From assembly GCF_000969605.1 (NCBI RefSeq), contig NZ_JZUE01000012.1, positions 163,833 through 227,832 on the forward strand: DNA of 64,000 nucleotides, written 5' to 3'. This document shows positions 8,318 to 17,498 of this stretch, piece by piece. Source of the DNA: Aquincola tertiaricarbonis (lineage in GTDB: Bacteria > Pseudomonadota > Gammaproteobacteria > Burkholderiales > Burkholderiaceae_C). The translations under genes and the position numbers were made by a program. Under the pieces are notes generated by a model, which did not search any database, was not told the origin of the DNA, and saw nothing but the letters and a program-made list of their open reading frames with translations. Within the stretch, counting starts at the first letter, position 1; every line of letters begins with the position of its first letter.

Positions 8318-9001
8318 ATGCGCCTGCCACTGCCCACCCTCCAGCGCTTGCCCGGCCTGTTGCTGGCCTTGCTGACGGCGGCTTCCGCCGCGGCGCCACC
8401 CGCGCCTGCCTGCAAGCGCTTCACGCTGCAAGGCGAGGTGCATGCCGGGCAAGCCTGGCAGCGGCCTATCGGCGGCGGGCTGGTGTTCCGGCTGGCGCCC
8501 GATGAAGACACGGGCTGGCAGTTCGGCATCCGCCCCGCCCGCCCGCGTGCGGGCGACGAGCTGGACTACATCTCCATGATGACGCTGCCGTTGCGAGGCC
8601 AGCACGTCACGATGATGGATACCTCGTACGGCACGCCGGCGCAAGACGTGGTGGCTTACGGGCGCCGCCGCTTCGCCTTCCTGCTGCGGCCGCAGGACGC
8701 ACCCCGCGCCGGCCAGCTGCTGCACCGCCTGCTGTGGCCGCTGCCCGACGACGACTTCGAGCAGACCCGGCAGGCACTGCGCCAGCTGCAGTCGCTGCCC
8801 GCAGGCAGCGGCGAACTGCGCATCATCCGCTCCCGCATCGAACGCGGCCGCTCGGCAGCCGGCAGCACCGAGCCCGATGCCCACTTCGGCCGCCTGCACC
8901 ACCTGGCCTTCCGCGTGACGCTGGTGGTGCCCGCCACCGCGCAAACGCCCGCCGGCGTGCCCACGGCCCCGGCGGCCTGCGTACGGCCGGCGGATGTCTG
9001 A
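8318..9001 (+). CDS. Secreted hypothetical protein
   Basis: A 227-residue protein of unknown function. Residues 1-25 form a signal peptide (LPGLLLALLTAASAAAPP), so it is exported. The mature part is Arg/Pro-rich, has no recognisable enzymatic motif, and carries cysteines at the extreme ends (PAPACKRFTL near the start, PAACVRPADV at the end) that could form one disulfide. It starts 63 bases from the molbindin promoter region in the opposite direction and ends exactly where the convergent MFS gene ends. Domain of unknown function is the honest call. Confidence 0.7.
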   Translation: MRLPLPTLQRLPGLLLALLTAASAAAPPAPACKRFTLQGEVHAGQAWQRPIGGGLVFRLAPDEDTGWQFGIRPARPRAGDELDYISMMTLPLRGQHVTMMDTSYGTPAQDVVAYGRRRFAFLLRPQDAPRAGQLLHRLLWPLPDDDFEQTRQALRQLQSLPAGSGELRIIRSRIERGRSAAGSTEPDAHFGRLHHLAFRVTLVVPATAQTPAGVPTAPAACVRPADV

Positions 9002-10159
9002 CTACGCGGCCTTGCACCGGGCGGGCCGCTGAAGACGGCCACTGCGCCATGAGCAGGCCGCGGCCGCGGCCAGCAGCACCAGCGCGCCCAGACCCAGGCC
9101 TGCATAGCCGAAGCGCAGCACCCATGCACCGCCCACCGCGGCGCCCATGCCCTGACCCAGGTAGACGAAGGCGGTGTTCAGGCCCACGTGGCGCGGGCCC
9201 CGCGTCGGGTCCAGCGCCAGCAGCCGGGCCTGCTGCGCGGCATTGAGTGCAAAGGCCGCCAGCGCCCACGGCGTAAGTACCAGCACGGCCAGGGGCAGGT
9301 TGCGGGCCATCGGCCAGGCCAGCATCGAAGCCGCCATCAAAACCAGGCAGCCCATCACCGCCCGCGCCGCGCCCAGGCGGTCCACCAGCCGCCCGACGCA
9401 GCCCACGCCCAGCGTGCCCAGCAGCCCCAGGGCGCCGAGCGCCAGCGCCACCGCAGCCGGCCCGGCCTGCAGCACCTCGCGGCAGAAACTGGCGAAGTAG
9501 GTCAGCAGCATCAGCTGTGCAGCGGAGGCGAAGGCGGTGGTCCACAGGCACCAGCCCGCACCGGACACGGCTGCGTCGGCCGGGCCCGCGCTGCGCCTGG
9601 TCTGTGCGGCCGATGCCACGGGCAAGACCCACCCCACGCCCGCCGCCACCAGCAGGCTGGCCAGGCCCAGGGCCGCGAACACCGCATGCGCACCCCAGGT
9701 GCCGCCAAACCAGGCAGCGGCCGGCATGCCCAGCACCAGCGCCAGCGGCCAGCCCAGGTAGATGCGCGCGGTGGTGCTACCCAGGCGCTCGGCCGGCACC
9801 TGCAGAGCTACCCAGGCCGCGGCCTGGGCGGTAAACACCGCCGGGCCCACCACCTGCAGCGCGCGGCTGGCCATCAGCGCCGGCAGGCTCGATTGCGAGG
9901 CCGACCAAAGCAAGCCCAGCCCCTGCATCACCAGCGCTGCCACCAGCAGCCTGCGCTGGCCGATGCGCCTGCCCAGCCAGGGCGCCAGCGGCGCCACCAC
10001 GCACATCACCGCGCCCGACAAGGTGACCAGCTGGCCCACGGCCGCCGCGTCCACCTGCAGCGCATCGGCCAGCGCCGGGATCAGTGCCATCAACATCACG
10101 GCACAGGTGGCCACCACGAAGTTGCCCGCCAGCAACGCGGCGACCCAGATGCGCTCCAT
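9002..10159 (-). CDS. MFS transporter
   Basis: A 385-residue, about 12-helix inner-membrane protein of the major facilitator superfamily. The loop 2-3 signature is seen as PLAPWLGRRIGQRRLLVAAL, and a related GCVGRLVDRLGAARAVMG occurs in the second half. It resembles drug/arabinose-type proton-coupled exporters; the substrate is unknown. The start at 10159 (MERIWVAALLAGNF) is preferred because it lies just past the stop of the upstream thioesterase gene, with which it probably forms an operon. Its stop is immediately adjacent to that of the convergent hypothetical gene. Confidence 0.88.
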   Translation of the reverse strand: MERIWVAALLAGNFVVATCAVMLMALIPALADALQVDAAAVGQLVTLSGAVMCVVAPLAPWLGRRIGQRRLLVAALVMQGLGLLWSASQSSLPALMASRALQVVGPAVFTAQAAAWVALQVPAERLGSTTARIYLGWPLALVLGMPAAAWFGGTWGAHAVFAALGLASLLVAAGVGWVLPVASAAQTRRSAGPADAAVSGAGWCLWTTAFASAAQLMLLTYFASFCREVLQAGPAAVALALGALGLLGTLGVGCVGRLVDRLGAARAVMGCLVLMAASMLAWPMARNLPLAVLVLTPWALAAFALNAAQQARLLALDPTRGPRHVGLNTAFVYLGQGMGAAVGGAWVLRFGYAGLGLGALVLLAAAAACSWRSGRLQRPARCKAA

Positions 10160-10169
10160 GCGCACCGCG

Positions 10170-10607
10170 CTACGGCAGCACCGCCAGCGGCTGGGCCCGC
10201 GCCAGCTGCGCGCAGCCGTCGGCAATTCTGGCCGGTGGCGGCACGATGCGGCGCGCTTTCAGGTCAAACCAGGCGCCGATCATGCGGTAGCGGGCGACCA
10301 GGGCCGCACCGCGCTGGAAGGTCACCTCGTGCACGAAGCGGCTGCCGTCGGCACTCGCCGCCAGCAACTGCATGGAAAGCCGCAGCGCCTCGCTCAGCCG
10401 CACTTCCTTCAGGAAGGTGGAGGTCTCTTCCAGCGTGATGGGCGCGACGCCCTCGCGCGTGAACAGCGCCGGCCCCAGGCCCACGCGCTCGAACCACTCC
10501 GACCGGGCGAAGGTGGCCCAGTCCGCATAGGCGCTGTGCCGCAAGTGCCCGTAGGCATCCACATCGGCCCAGCGGATCTTCACCACCACCTCGTCGTGCT
10601 CGTTCAT
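10170..10607 (-). CDS. Acyl-CoA thioesterase-like hotdog protein (4HBT family)
   Basis: A 145-residue hotdog-fold protein. The N-terminal motif IRWADVDAYGHLRHSAYADW is the 4-hydroxybenzoyl-CoA thioesterase / YbgC signature, with the Asp of DVDAYGH as likely catalytic residue. Such enzymes hydrolyse acyl- or aroyl-CoA thioesters in the cytoplasm. The start at MNEHDE is chosen because the open frame upstream has no family similarity and lies over the ssu promoter. It precedes the MFS gene by ten bases. Confidence 0.85.
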   Translation of the reverse strand: MNEHDEVVVKIRWADVDAYGHLRHSAYADWATFARSEWFERVGLGPALFTREGVAPITLEETSTFLKEVRLSEALRLSMQLLAASADGSRFVHEVTFQRGAALVARYRMIGAWFDLKARRIVPPPARIADGCAQLARAQPLAVLP

Positions 10608-10749
10608 CAGCCGCCTCCCAACGACAACTCTAGGGGCCGCACGGCGCGGGGCCGCGATATTCGGGCTGCTAAAAGTGGCAGTGCGCGTCCGCCACTGGAT
10701 GCGCTGCCGGCGTGCTAAACACGCTGCGCAAGGATCGACCTGCACAAAC

Positions 10750-10783
10750 CTTCGTTGGCCCGACGCCGCAAGCTGCCTAGCCT
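10750..10783 (+). promoter_or_regulatory. Shared sulfur-type promoter of the ssu operon
   Basis: CTTCGTTG (10750-10757), exactly 17 bases, GCCTAGCCT (10775-10783), eight bases before the ATG of the reductase gene. This implies a very short leader or none. The stretch upstream (10620-10745) also has the repeated words GCTAAAA and GCTAAAC, possible activator half-sites. Confidence 0.6.
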
Positions 10784-10791
10784 TGCGGCCC

Positions 10792-11364
10792 ATGAGCACA
10801 CCCCACCGCATCACCATCGTCGTCGGCAACACCGGTGACGTCTCCCGCACCAAGGTGCTGGCCCAGGCCATCGGCGACGCGCTGGCCGCGGCGCTGCCCG
10901 TCACCCTGCAGGTGGTCGAGGTCTGGAAGCTGGCGCCGCAGATCGGGCCCGCGCTGTCGCCCAAGGGCCTGCCGGACGAGGCCGCGGCGGCGCTGCGCGC
11001 CATCGAGACGGCCGACCTGCTGGTGGCGGTGACGCCGGTCTACAAGGGCTCGTACACCGGCCTGTTCAAGCACCTGTTCGACCTGCTGGCGCCCGACGCC
11101 CTGGTGGGCCGGCCGGTGCTGCTGGCGGCCAACGGCGGCAGCGACCGCCATGCGCTGGTGGTGGACCACCAGCTGCGGCCGCTGTTCGGCTTCTTCCGCG
11201 CACTCACGGTGCCGTCGGCGGTGTATGCCGCCGAGGCCGACTTCGACGGCTACGTGCTCACCGGCGCCGGGCTGCAGGCCCGCATTGCCGAAGCCGTGCA
11301 GCAGGCGCAGGCGCTGCTGGCCAGCCGCGCGCCGGCGCAGGCCCTGCTGCGCGAAGCGGCCTGA
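10792..11364 (+). CDS. ssuE: NADPH-dependent FMN reductase of the sulfonate operon (SsuE/MsuE-like)
   Basis: A 190-residue flavodoxin-like reductase that supplies FMNH2 to the monooxygenase SsuD. It shows the family core TPVYKGSYTGLFKHLFDLL and the region ANGGSDRHALVVDHQLRPLF. In that second region His replaces the Tyr that I recall for E. coli SsuE, so the protein may be closer to MsuE. It heads an ssuE-A-A-D-C-B cluster and its ATG is close behind the sulfur-type promoter. Assignment to sulfonate use rests on both sequence and context. Confidence 0.9.
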   Translation: MSTPHRITIVVGNTGDVSRTKVLAQAIGDALAAALPVTLQVVEVWKLAPQIGPALSPKGLPDEAAAALRAIETADLLVAVTPVYKGSYTGLFKHLFDLLAPDALVGRPVLLAANGGSDRHALVVDHQLRPLFGFFRALTVPSAVYAAEADFDGYVLTGAGLQARIAEAVQQAQALLASRAPAQALLREAA

Positions 11365-11372
11365 TCCCTCCA

Positions 11373-11386
11373 CCTGTCTAGACAAG
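11373..11386. repeat. 14-bp palindromic element, copy 1 (before ssuA)
   Basis: CCTGTCTAGACAAG, 13 of 14 positions of the palindrome CTTGTCTAGACAAG. It lies between the reductase stop and the first ssuA start, seven bases before ATG. Sixteen bases (CCTGTCTAGACAAGCC) are identical to the copy at 20022. Confidence 0.7.
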
Positions 11387-11392
11387 CCCGCC

Positions 11393-12346
11393 ATGACCGT
11401 GCAACGACGCCACATCCACCGCCTGGCCCTGGCCGCCGCGCTCGCCTTCACGATGGGCAGCGCCGCGGCGCAGCCGCAGGAACTGCTGCGCATCGGCTTC
11501 CAGAAATCGGCCAGCCTGCTTACCCTGCAGAAAGCCCAGGGCACGCTGGAGAAGAAGCTGGCGCCGCTGGGCGTGGGCGTGAAGTGGGTGGAATTCCCGG
11601 CCGGCCCGCAGCTGCTGGAAGGCCTGAACGTCGGCTCCATCGACGTGGGCTACGTGGGCGAGGCGCCGCCGATCTTCGCCCAGGCTGCCGGCGCCAGCTT
11701 CGTGTACGTGGGCAACGACCCCGCCGCGCCGGAGGCCGAGGCCATCGTGGTGCCCAAGGACTCGGCCATCCGCAGCGTGGCCGACCTGCGCGGCAAGAAG
11801 GTGGCGCTCAACAAGGGCAGCAACGTGCACTACCTGCTGGTGCGCGCGCTGGAGAAGGCGGGCCTGGCCTACACCGACATCCAGCCCGTGTTCCTGCCGC
11901 CGGCCGACGCCCGCGCCGCCTTCGAGAAGGGCGCGGTGGATGCCTGGGTGATCTGGGATCCCTTCCTGGCGGCGGTGGAGCAGCAGACCGGTGCCCGCGT
12001 GCTGGCCGATGGCCGCGGCCTGGTGAACAACTATGCGTACTACCTGGCGGAGCGCAGCTATGCGCAGAAGAAGCCGCAGGTCATCCGCGTGCTGTTCGAC
12101 GACAGCGTGGAACAGGGCCGCTGGCTGAAGGCCAACACCGCCCGCGCCGCGCAGCTGATCGCGCCCATCCAGGGCCTGGACGTGCCGGTGGTGGAACGCG
12201 CGCTGCAGCGCAACCAGTTCGGCGTGCTGCCGGTGACGCCCGCGGTGGCGGCCGAGCAGCAGAAGATCGCCGACGTGTTCCATGCGCTGAAGCTGATTCC
12301 CAAGCCGCTGCGCATCACCGATGCGCTGCCGGCCGCCGCCAACTGA
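11393..12346 (+). CDS. ssuA: Aliphatic sulfonate ABC transporter substrate-binding protein (first copy)
   Basis: A 317-residue periplasmic protein. The signal peptide is residues 1-26 (LALAAALAFTMGSAAAQ). The mature chain has the SsuA/NitT-TauT pattern LRIGFQKSASLLTLQK, PAGPQLLEGLNVGSIDVGYVGEAPP and VDAWVIWDPFLAAVE. It binds alkanesulfonates for delivery to SsuC and SsuB. The start at 11393 is chosen for the signal peptide and for its position right after the palindromic element. A second, diverged copy follows 23 bases downstream. Confidence 0.93.
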   Translation: MTVQRRHIHRLALAAALAFTMGSAAAQPQELLRIGFQKSASLLTLQKAQGTLEKKLAPLGVGVKWVEFPAGPQLLEGLNVGSIDVGYVGEAPPIFAQAAGASFVYVGNDPAAPEAEAIVVPKDSAIRSVADLRGKKVALNKGSNVHYLLVRALEKAGLAYTDIQPVFLPPADARAAFEKGAVDAWVIWDPFLAAVEQQTGARVLADGRGLVNNYAYYLAERSYAQKKPQVIRVLFDDSVEQGRWLKANTARAAQLIAPIQGLDVPVVERALQRNQFGVLPVTPAVAAEQQKIADVFHALKLIPKPLRITDALPAAAN

Positions 12347-12369
12347 GCCGGCCCACCCTGGAGCACACG

Positions 12370-13332
12370 ATGACCCGACACACCCTCACCCGCCGCCAGC
12401 TGGTGGCCACCGGCCTGCTGCTGGGCGCCGGCCTGCCCGCGCTGGCCCAGGCCGCGCCGCTGCGCATCGGCTTCCAGAAGGGCTCGATCAACCTGGTGCT
12501 GCTGAAGAGCCTGGGCCTGCTGGACAAGCACCTGCCCGGCGTGCCGGTGAGCTGGATCGAGTTCCCGGCCGGCCCGCAGCTGCTGGAAGCGCTGGCCGTG
12601 GGCAGCGTGGACTTTGGCGGCGTGGGCGATTCGCCGCCGGTGTTCGCGCAGGCCGCCGGCAAGCCGCTGTGGTACGTGGGCGCGGAGCCGCCCAAGCCGC
12701 TGACCAGCGCGCTGCTGGCCCGCCCCGCCGCCGGCCTGAAGACGCTGGCCGACCTGAAGGGCCGGCGCGTCGCGCTGCAGAAGGGCTCCAGCGCGCATTA
12801 CCTGCTGGTGCAGGCGGTGCGCCGCGGCGGCCTGCAGTGGCGTGACATCCAGCCGGTGTACCTGCCGCCTGCGGATGCCCGCGCGGCCTTCGAGAAGGGC
12901 GCGGTGGATGCCTGGGCCATCTGGGACCCGTACTACGCCGCGGCCGAGATCGGCGGCAACGTGCAGGTGCTGGCCACCAGCCAGGGCCTGACGGCCAACC
13001 ACAGCTTCTTCCTCGCCTCGCAACCGCTGACGCAGCGCGAGCCGGTGCTCAAGGCACTGTTCGCGGCGCTGACCGAAACCGACCGCTGGCTGCATGCCAA
13101 CAAGAAGGAGGCGGCGCAGCGCTTTGCCGACTTCTCCGGCCTGGGCCTGGCCACGGTGCACCGCGTGATCGAGCGGCGCAACCCGGCGCCGGTGGCACCG
13201 CTCACGCCGGCCGTGGTGGCCGAGCAGCAGAAGGTGGCCGATGCCTTCGCCGAGCTGGGCCTGATCCCGCAGCGCATCCGCGTGGCCGACATCGTCTGGC
13301 AGCCCGGCGGCGCCACGCTGGCTGCCCGCTGA
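12370..13332 (+). CDS. ssuA: Aliphatic sulfonate ABC transporter substrate-binding protein (second copy)
   Basis: A 320-residue paralogue of the preceding gene. It has a Tat-like or Sec signal (TRRQLVATGLLLGAGLPALAQA), then LRIGFQKGSINLVLLK, PAGPQLLEALAVGSVDFGGVGDSPP and the shared block LPPADARAAFEKGAVDAWAIWDP. Identity with copy one is high in the ligand-binding core and low elsewhere, indicating an older duplication with divergence in specificity rather than a recent repeat. It lies 12 bases before ssuD. Confidence 0.93.
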   Translation: MTRHTLTRRQLVATGLLLGAGLPALAQAAPLRIGFQKGSINLVLLKSLGLLDKHLPGVPVSWIEFPAGPQLLEALAVGSVDFGGVGDSPPVFAQAAGKPLWYVGAEPPKPLTSALLARPAAGLKTLADLKGRRVALQKGSSAHYLLVQAVRRGGLQWRDIQPVYLPPADARAAFEKGAVDAWAIWDPYYAAAEIGGNVQVLATSQGLTANHSFFLASQPLTQREPVLKALFAALTETDRWLHANKKEAAQRFADFSGLGLATVHRVIERRNPAPVAPLTPAVVAEQQKVADAFAELGLIPQRIRVADIVWQPGGATLAAR

Positions 13333-13344
13333 GAAAGCAACCCC

Positions 13345-14523
13345 ATGACACTCAAGATCCTCTGGTTCATCCCCACCCATGGCGACAGCCGCTACCTGGG
13401 CACCGCCCAGGGCGGCCGGCAGGCCGACTTCAACTACTTCAAGCAGGTGGCGGTGGCCGCCGACACGCTGGGCTACGAAGGCGTGCTCATCCCCACCGGC
13501 CGCTCCTGCGAAGACCCGTGGACGGTGGCTTCCAGCCTGATCGACGCCACGCGCCGGCTCAAGTTCCTGGTGGCACTGCGCCCGGGGCTGATGACGCCGG
13601 TGCAGCAGGCCCGCATCGCCGCCACCTTCGACCGCCTGTCGGGCGGCCGGCTGCTGCTCAACCTGGTGACCGGCGGCGATGCGGAGGAGCTGGAAGGCGA
13701 CGGCCTGTTCCTGCCGCATGCCGAGCGCTATGAGCTGTCCAGCGAGTTCCTCACCATCTGGCGCGAGGTGCTCAGCCGCAGCCATGACGGCACGCCCTAC
13801 GACCATGAAGGCAGGCACCTGCGGGTCAAGGGCGCCAAGATCCTCTACCCGCCGGTGCAGGCGCCGTACCCGCCGCTGTTCTTCGGCGGCTCGTCGCCCG
13901 AGGCGCACGAACTGGCCGCGCGCCAGCTGGACACCTACCTCACCTGGGGGGAGCCGCCGGCCGCCGTGGCGGCCAAGGTGGCCGACATCCGCGAGCGCGC
14001 CGCCCGCCACGGCCGCACGCTGAGCTACGGCATCCGGCTGCATGTGATCGTGCGCGAGACGGAGGAAGAAGCCTGGGCCGCCGCGCGAGACCTGGTCAAG
14101 CACCTGGACCCGGCCACCGTGGCCGCGGCGCAGAAGAAGTTCGCCAGCATGGACAGCGAGGGCCAGCGCCGCATGGCTGCGTTGCATGGCGGCCGCTTCG
14201 ATCCGCACGACATCCGCAAGGGCCTGGAGGTGCATCCGCACCTGTGGGCCGGCGTGGGCCTGGTGCGCGGCGGCGCCGGCACCGCGCTGGTGGGCAATCC
14301 GCAGCAGGTGGCGAACCTCATCAACGAATACGCGGAGCTGGGCCTGGAGTACTTCGTCATGTCGGGCTATCCGCACCTGGAGGAGGCCTACCGCTTCGCC
14401 GAACTGGTGTTCCCGCTGCTGCCGCTGAAGGTGCGCGACAAGCTGGTGCAGCCGCAGCTCACCGGGCCCTTCGGCGAGATCGTGGCCAACGGCATCGTGC
14501 CGCGCGCGGTGTCTGCGAGCTGA
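13345..14523 (+). CDS. ssuD: FMNH2-dependent alkanesulfonate monooxygenase
   Basis: A 392-residue luciferase-fold monooxygenase that cleaves alkanesulfonates to aldehyde and sulfite with FMNH2 and oxygen. It begins [18 protein letters not shown], then [20 protein letters not shown] and [22 protein letters not shown], all characteristic of SsuD (about 380 residues in E. coli). Later blocks such as [17 protein letters not shown] are also conserved. The stop TGA overlaps the ssuC start (TGATG). Its reductant comes from the FMN reductase at 10792. Confidence 0.97.
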   Translation: MTLKILWFIPTHGDSRYLGTAQGGRQADFNYFKQVAVAADTLGYEGVLIPTGRSCEDPWTVASSLIDATRRLKFLVALRPGLMTPVQQARIAATFDRLSGGRLLLNLVTGGDAEELEGDGLFLPHAERYELSSEFLTIWREVLSRSHDGTPYDHEGRHLRVKGAKILYPPVQAPYPPLFFGGSSPEAHELAARQLDTYLTWGEPPAAVAAKVADIRERAARHGRTLSYGIRLHVIVRETEEEAWAAARDLVKHLDPATVAAAQKKFASMDSEGQRRMAALHGGRFDPHDIRKGLEVHPHLWAGVGLVRGGAGTALVGNPQQVANLINEYAELGLEYFVMSGYPHLEEAYRFAELVFPLLPLKVRDKLVQPQLTGPFGEIVANGIVPRAVSAS

Positions 14524-15302
14524 TGATGGACAACGCACGCCAATCCCTGCGCCGCCTGGCGCCCTGGCTGGTGCCGGTGCTGGTGATCCTGGGCTGGCAG
14601 GCCGCCTCGTCGCTGGGCTGGCTGTCCACCCGGGTGCTGCCCGAGCCGCTGGCGGTGGTCAAGGCCTTCTGGACGCTGGCCGCCTCGGGCGAGCTGTGGA
14701 CGCATGTGGCGGTGAGCACCCGCCGCGCCGCGGCCGGCTTCGCCATCGGCGGCGGGCTGGGGCTGCTGCTGGGCCTGTTCACCGGCAGCTTCAAGGCCGC
14801 CGAGACGCTGCTGGACAGCACGCTGCAGATGGTGCGCAACATCCCGGCGCTGGCGCTCATTCCGCTGGTGATCCTGTGGTTCGGCATCGACGAGACGGCC
14901 AAGCTGTTCCTGGTGGCGCTGGGCGTGTTCTTCCCCATCTACCTCAACACCTTCCACGGCATCCGCTCGGTGGACAAGGGCCTGATCGAGATGGCGCGCA
15001 GCTACGGCCTGGGCGGCTGGCAGTTGTATAGACAGGTGATCCTGCCCGGCGCGCTGCCCTCCATCCTGGTGGGCGTGCGCTTCAGCCTGGGCCTGACCTG
15101 GGTGCTGCTGATCGTGGCCGAGACCATCTCGGCCCAGGCCGGCATCGGCTACCTGACGATGAACGCCCGCGAGTTCCTGCAGACCGACGTGGTGCTGGTG
15201 GGCATCCTGCTGTATGCGCTGCTGGGCAAGCTGGCCGACCTGCTGGCCAAGGGCCTGGAGCGCTGGTGGCTGCGCTGGCACCCCGGCTACCAGAGCGCCT
15301 GA
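14523..15302 (+). CDS. ssuC: Sulfonate ABC transporter permease
   Basis: A 259-residue inner-membrane permease with about six helices. The EAA-type loop is EMARSYGLGGWQLYRQVILP. The start overlaps the ssuD stop (TGATG); a second ATG one codon later is equally possible. Inside the loop, codons TTG TAT AGA CAG create a variant of the window-wide palindrome, with the rare AGA codon. It works with the two SsuA proteins and SsuB. Confidence 0.94.
   Translation: MMDNARQSLRRLAPWLVPVLVILGWQAASSLGWLSTRVLPEPLAVVKAFWTLAASGELWTHVAVSTRRAAAGFAIGGGLGLLLGLFTGSFKAAETLLDSTLQMVRNIPALALIPLVILWFGIDETAKLFLVALGVFFPIYLNTFHGIRSVDKGLIEMARSYGLGGWQLYRQVILPGALPSILVGVRFSLGLTWVLLIVAETISAQAGIGYLTMNAREFLQTDVVLVGILLYALLGKLADLLAKGLERWWLRWHPGYQSA
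15023..15036. repeat. 14-bp palindromic element, degenerate copy inside ssuC
   Basis: GTTGTATAGACAGG matches 11 of 14 positions and keeps the GT-N-TA-N-AC core. It lies in codons for Leu-Tyr-Arg-Gln and uses TTG, TAT and AGA in a gene that otherwise favours GC-ending codons. Confidence 0.35.
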
Positions 15303-15311
15303 ACCCCCACC

Positions 15312-16244
15312 ATGCGGACGACCACGATGATGCATCCCTTCCTGTTCGACGTCGAAGGCACGGCCGCGCTGGATGCCGGCCTGCCGCGCCGGCCGCCGGC
15401 CACGGCGCCAGCCGATGCGCAGCCGCTGCGACGCGGCACGCCTGCACCCGACCGAGGCCTGGCCGTGGCCCTGCGCGGCGTGGCCAAGCGCTATGGCGAG
15501 CGCAGCGTGCTGGCGCAGATCGACCTGGACATCCGCCCCGGCGAGTTCGTGGCCATTGTCGGCCGCAGCGGCTGCGGCAAGAGCACGCTGCTGCGCATGC
15601 TGGCGCAGCTGGAGCAGCCCAGCAGCGGGCTCATCACGGCGCAGGCGGCCGAGGCGGCCGGTGCGGGCCCGCTGGCCGCGCACCAGGCCGCCATCCGCAT
15701 CATGTTCCAGGATGCGCGGCTGCTGCCCTGGAAGCGGGTGCTGGACAACATCTCGCTGGGCCTGGCCGGCCCCGATGCCCGCGACCGCGCGCTGGAGGCT
15801 CTGGCCCAGGTGGGGCTGGCCGACCGGGCGCATGAATGGCCGGCGGTGCTGTCCGGCGGCCAGCGCCAGCGCGTGGCCCTGGCCCGTGCGCTGGTGCATG
15901 CGCCGCGGCTGCTGCTGCTGGACGAACCGCTGGGCGCGCTGGATGCGCTCACCCGCATCGAGATGCACCGGCTGATCGAATCGCTGTGGCTGCGCCACGG
16001 CTTCACCGCGCTGCTGGTCACGCACGACGTGGCGGAAGCGGTGGCCCTGGCCGACCGGGTGCTGCTGATCGAGGACCAGCATGTGACGCTGGACCAGCGC
16101 ATCACGCTGCCGCGCCCGCGCCGGCATGGCGATGCAGCCTTCGCGCAGCATGAGTCGCGCATCCTGCAGCGGGTGCTGCAGCAGCCCGCCACCGAGCCGC
16201 CCCCGGCCTGGCCCGAGGCACGCGGCTGGCGCTTCGCGGTGTAG
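15312..16244 (+). CDS. ssuB: Sulfonate ABC transporter ATPase
   Basis: A 310-residue ATPase of the nitrate/sulfonate/taurine class. Walker A is GRSGCGKST, the Q-loop [16 protein letters not shown], the signature [15 protein letters not shown], Walker [16 protein letters not shown] and the switch [12 protein letters not shown]. It has an unusual Pro/Ala-rich N-terminal extension of about 55 residues before the ATPase core, so the true start may be the ATG pair at 15327 or later; no good ribosome site distinguishes them. It closes the ssu operon. Confidence 0.93.
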   Translation: MRTTTMMHPFLFDVEGTAALDAGLPRRPPATAPADAQPLRRGTPAPDRGLAVALRGVAKRYGERSVLAQIDLDIRPGEFVAIVGRSGCGKSTLLRMLAQLEQPSSGLITAQAAEAAGAGPLAAHQAAIRIMFQDARLLPWKRVLDNISLGLAGPDARDRALEALAQVGLADRAHEWPAVLSGGQRQRVALARALVHAPRLLLLDEPLGALDALTRIEMHRLIESLWLRHGFTALLVTHDVAEAVALADRVLLIEDQHVTLDQRITLPRPRRHGDAAFAQHESRILQRVLQQPATEPPPAWPEARGWRFAV

Positions 16245-16360
16245 CACCAGCAGCCGCTTGTCGGCCGATGCCCACAAGCGGACGGGGCGGCGCACCCTTG
16301 CTGCGCCGCGGTGCACACGGATGATCGGGCCAGACCCGTTCGCCCCCGCGAGGAAGCACC

Positions 16361-17461
16361 ATGGCCCCCACGTCCCACACCCTGCACAGTCCACCGATCA
16401 CCGATCCCATGCGGGTGGCCGCCGGCCGCGCCAGCCCCAGCGCACAGGAAGCCGGCGCGCAGGTGCCGCCGCCGGTCGACAAGCCCGCCTCGCTGACGAG
16501 CCGGGTGGTCAAGCTGGTCAAGGACTCGGTCAACGCCTGGGTGGACGACAACGCCTCCAGCATGGGCGCCGCGCTGGCCTACTACACGCTGTTCTCGGTG
16601 GCGCCGCTGCTGCTCATCGTGCTGGCCATCGTGAGCCTGGTGTTCGATGCCGAGGCCGCGCGCGGCCAGATCTTCGAACAGCTGCGCGGGATGATGGGCA
16701 ACGACGGCGCCGCCGCCGTCGAAGGCCTGGTGCAGAGCATGAGCCAGCCCTCCAAGGGCATCCTGGGCACCCTGATCGGCATGGTGGTGCTGGGCATCGG
16801 CGCCACCACCGTGTTCGCCGAGCTGCAGAACGACCTGGACCGCATCTGGCGCGCGCCGGCCCGGCCGCAGAGCAGCGGCGTGTGGTCGCTGATCCGCGCG
16901 CGGGTGCTGTCCTTCGGCATGGTGCTGGCGATCGGGTTCCTGCTGCTGGTGTCGCTGGCCATCAACGCCGCGGTCTCGGCCTGGGGCTCTTGGACGGCGC
17001 CGGCCGGCTACGAGGCCATCGGCCAGATCATCAACTTCGTCATCAGCTTCGGCGTGGTGACGGTGGCCTTCGCGATGATCTACAAGTTCATGCCGCGGGT
17101 GCGCATCCAGTGGCATGACGTGTGGGTCGGCGCGGCCATCACCGCGCTGCTGTTCTCCGTCGGCAAGCTGCTGATCGGCCTGTACATCGGCAAGAGCGGC
17201 GTGGTGTCCGGCTTCGGCGCGGCCAGCTCCATCGTGGTGCTGCTGGTGTGGGTGTACTACTCGGCGCAGATCTTCCTGATGGGCGCGGAGCTGACCTGGG
17301 TGTACTCGCACGAGTTCGGCTCGCGCCGCGGCCAGGTGCGGCCCACGTCGTCGGTGGCGCAGCTGGTGGCCGAGGACACGCCCATGGAGCGGCAGGTGCA
17401 CACCACGCAAGGCGCGGCCACGGCCGCGGCCTCGCCCGCCGGCACGGTGGCGAAGGGCTGA
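16361..17461 (+). CDS. YihY/BrkB-family inner-membrane protein
   Basis: A 366-residue protein with about six membrane helices. The family signature is seen in DDNASSMGAALAYYTLFSVAPLL and in GATTVFAELQNDLDRIW. The first 45 residues and the last 50 are hydrophilic tails. Function in this family is unsettled; some members were annotated as ribonuclease BN in error or as virulence factor BrkB. It stands alone, convergent with the SnoaL-like gene, with a GC hairpin between them. Confidence 0.88.
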   Translation: MAPTSHTLHSPPITDPMRVAAGRASPSAQEAGAQVPPPVDKPASLTSRVVKLVKDSVNAWVDDNASSMGAALAYYTLFSVAPLLLIVLAIVSLVFDAEAARGQIFEQLRGMMGNDGAAAVEGLVQSMSQPSKGILGTLIGMVVLGIGATTVFAELQNDLDRIWRAPARPQSSGVWSLIRARVLSFGMVLAIGFLLLVSLAINAAVSAWGSWTAPAGYEAIGQIINFVISFGVVTVAFAMIYKFMPRVRIQWHDVWVGAAITALLFSVGKLLIGLYIGKSGVVSGFGAASSIVVLLVWVYYSAQIFLMGAELTWVYSHEFGSRRGQVRPTSSVAQLVAEDTPMERQVHTTQGAATAAASPAGTVAKG

Positions 17462-17479
17462 GAACCTGACTGCCCGGGC

Positions 17480-17494
17480 GGCGCCGACGGCGCC
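17480..17494. terminator. GC-rich hairpin between convergent genes
   Basis: GGCGCC, loop GAC, GGCGCC: a six-base-pair stem between the BrkB stop (17461) and the SnoaL-like stop (17499). No U-tract follows on either strand, so termination would have to be weak or Rho-assisted. Confidence 0.4.
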
Positions 17495-17498
17495 TCGC

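Noticed and set aside
11373..11386. The TCTAGA core read as an XbaI cloning scar
   Set aside because: Several copies lie far apart, some diverged, inside natural gene contexts and with conserved flanks beyond the restriction site; no vector sequence surrounds them.
12058..14538. Long minus-strand open frame across ssuA and ssuD
   Set aside because: Antisense to well-identified sulfonate genes, with shadow-type composition.
15312..15480. Separate small gene at the 5' end of ssuB
   Set aside because: The frame is continuous with the ATPase and no stop or ribosome site separates them; better explained as an N-terminal extension or wrong start.
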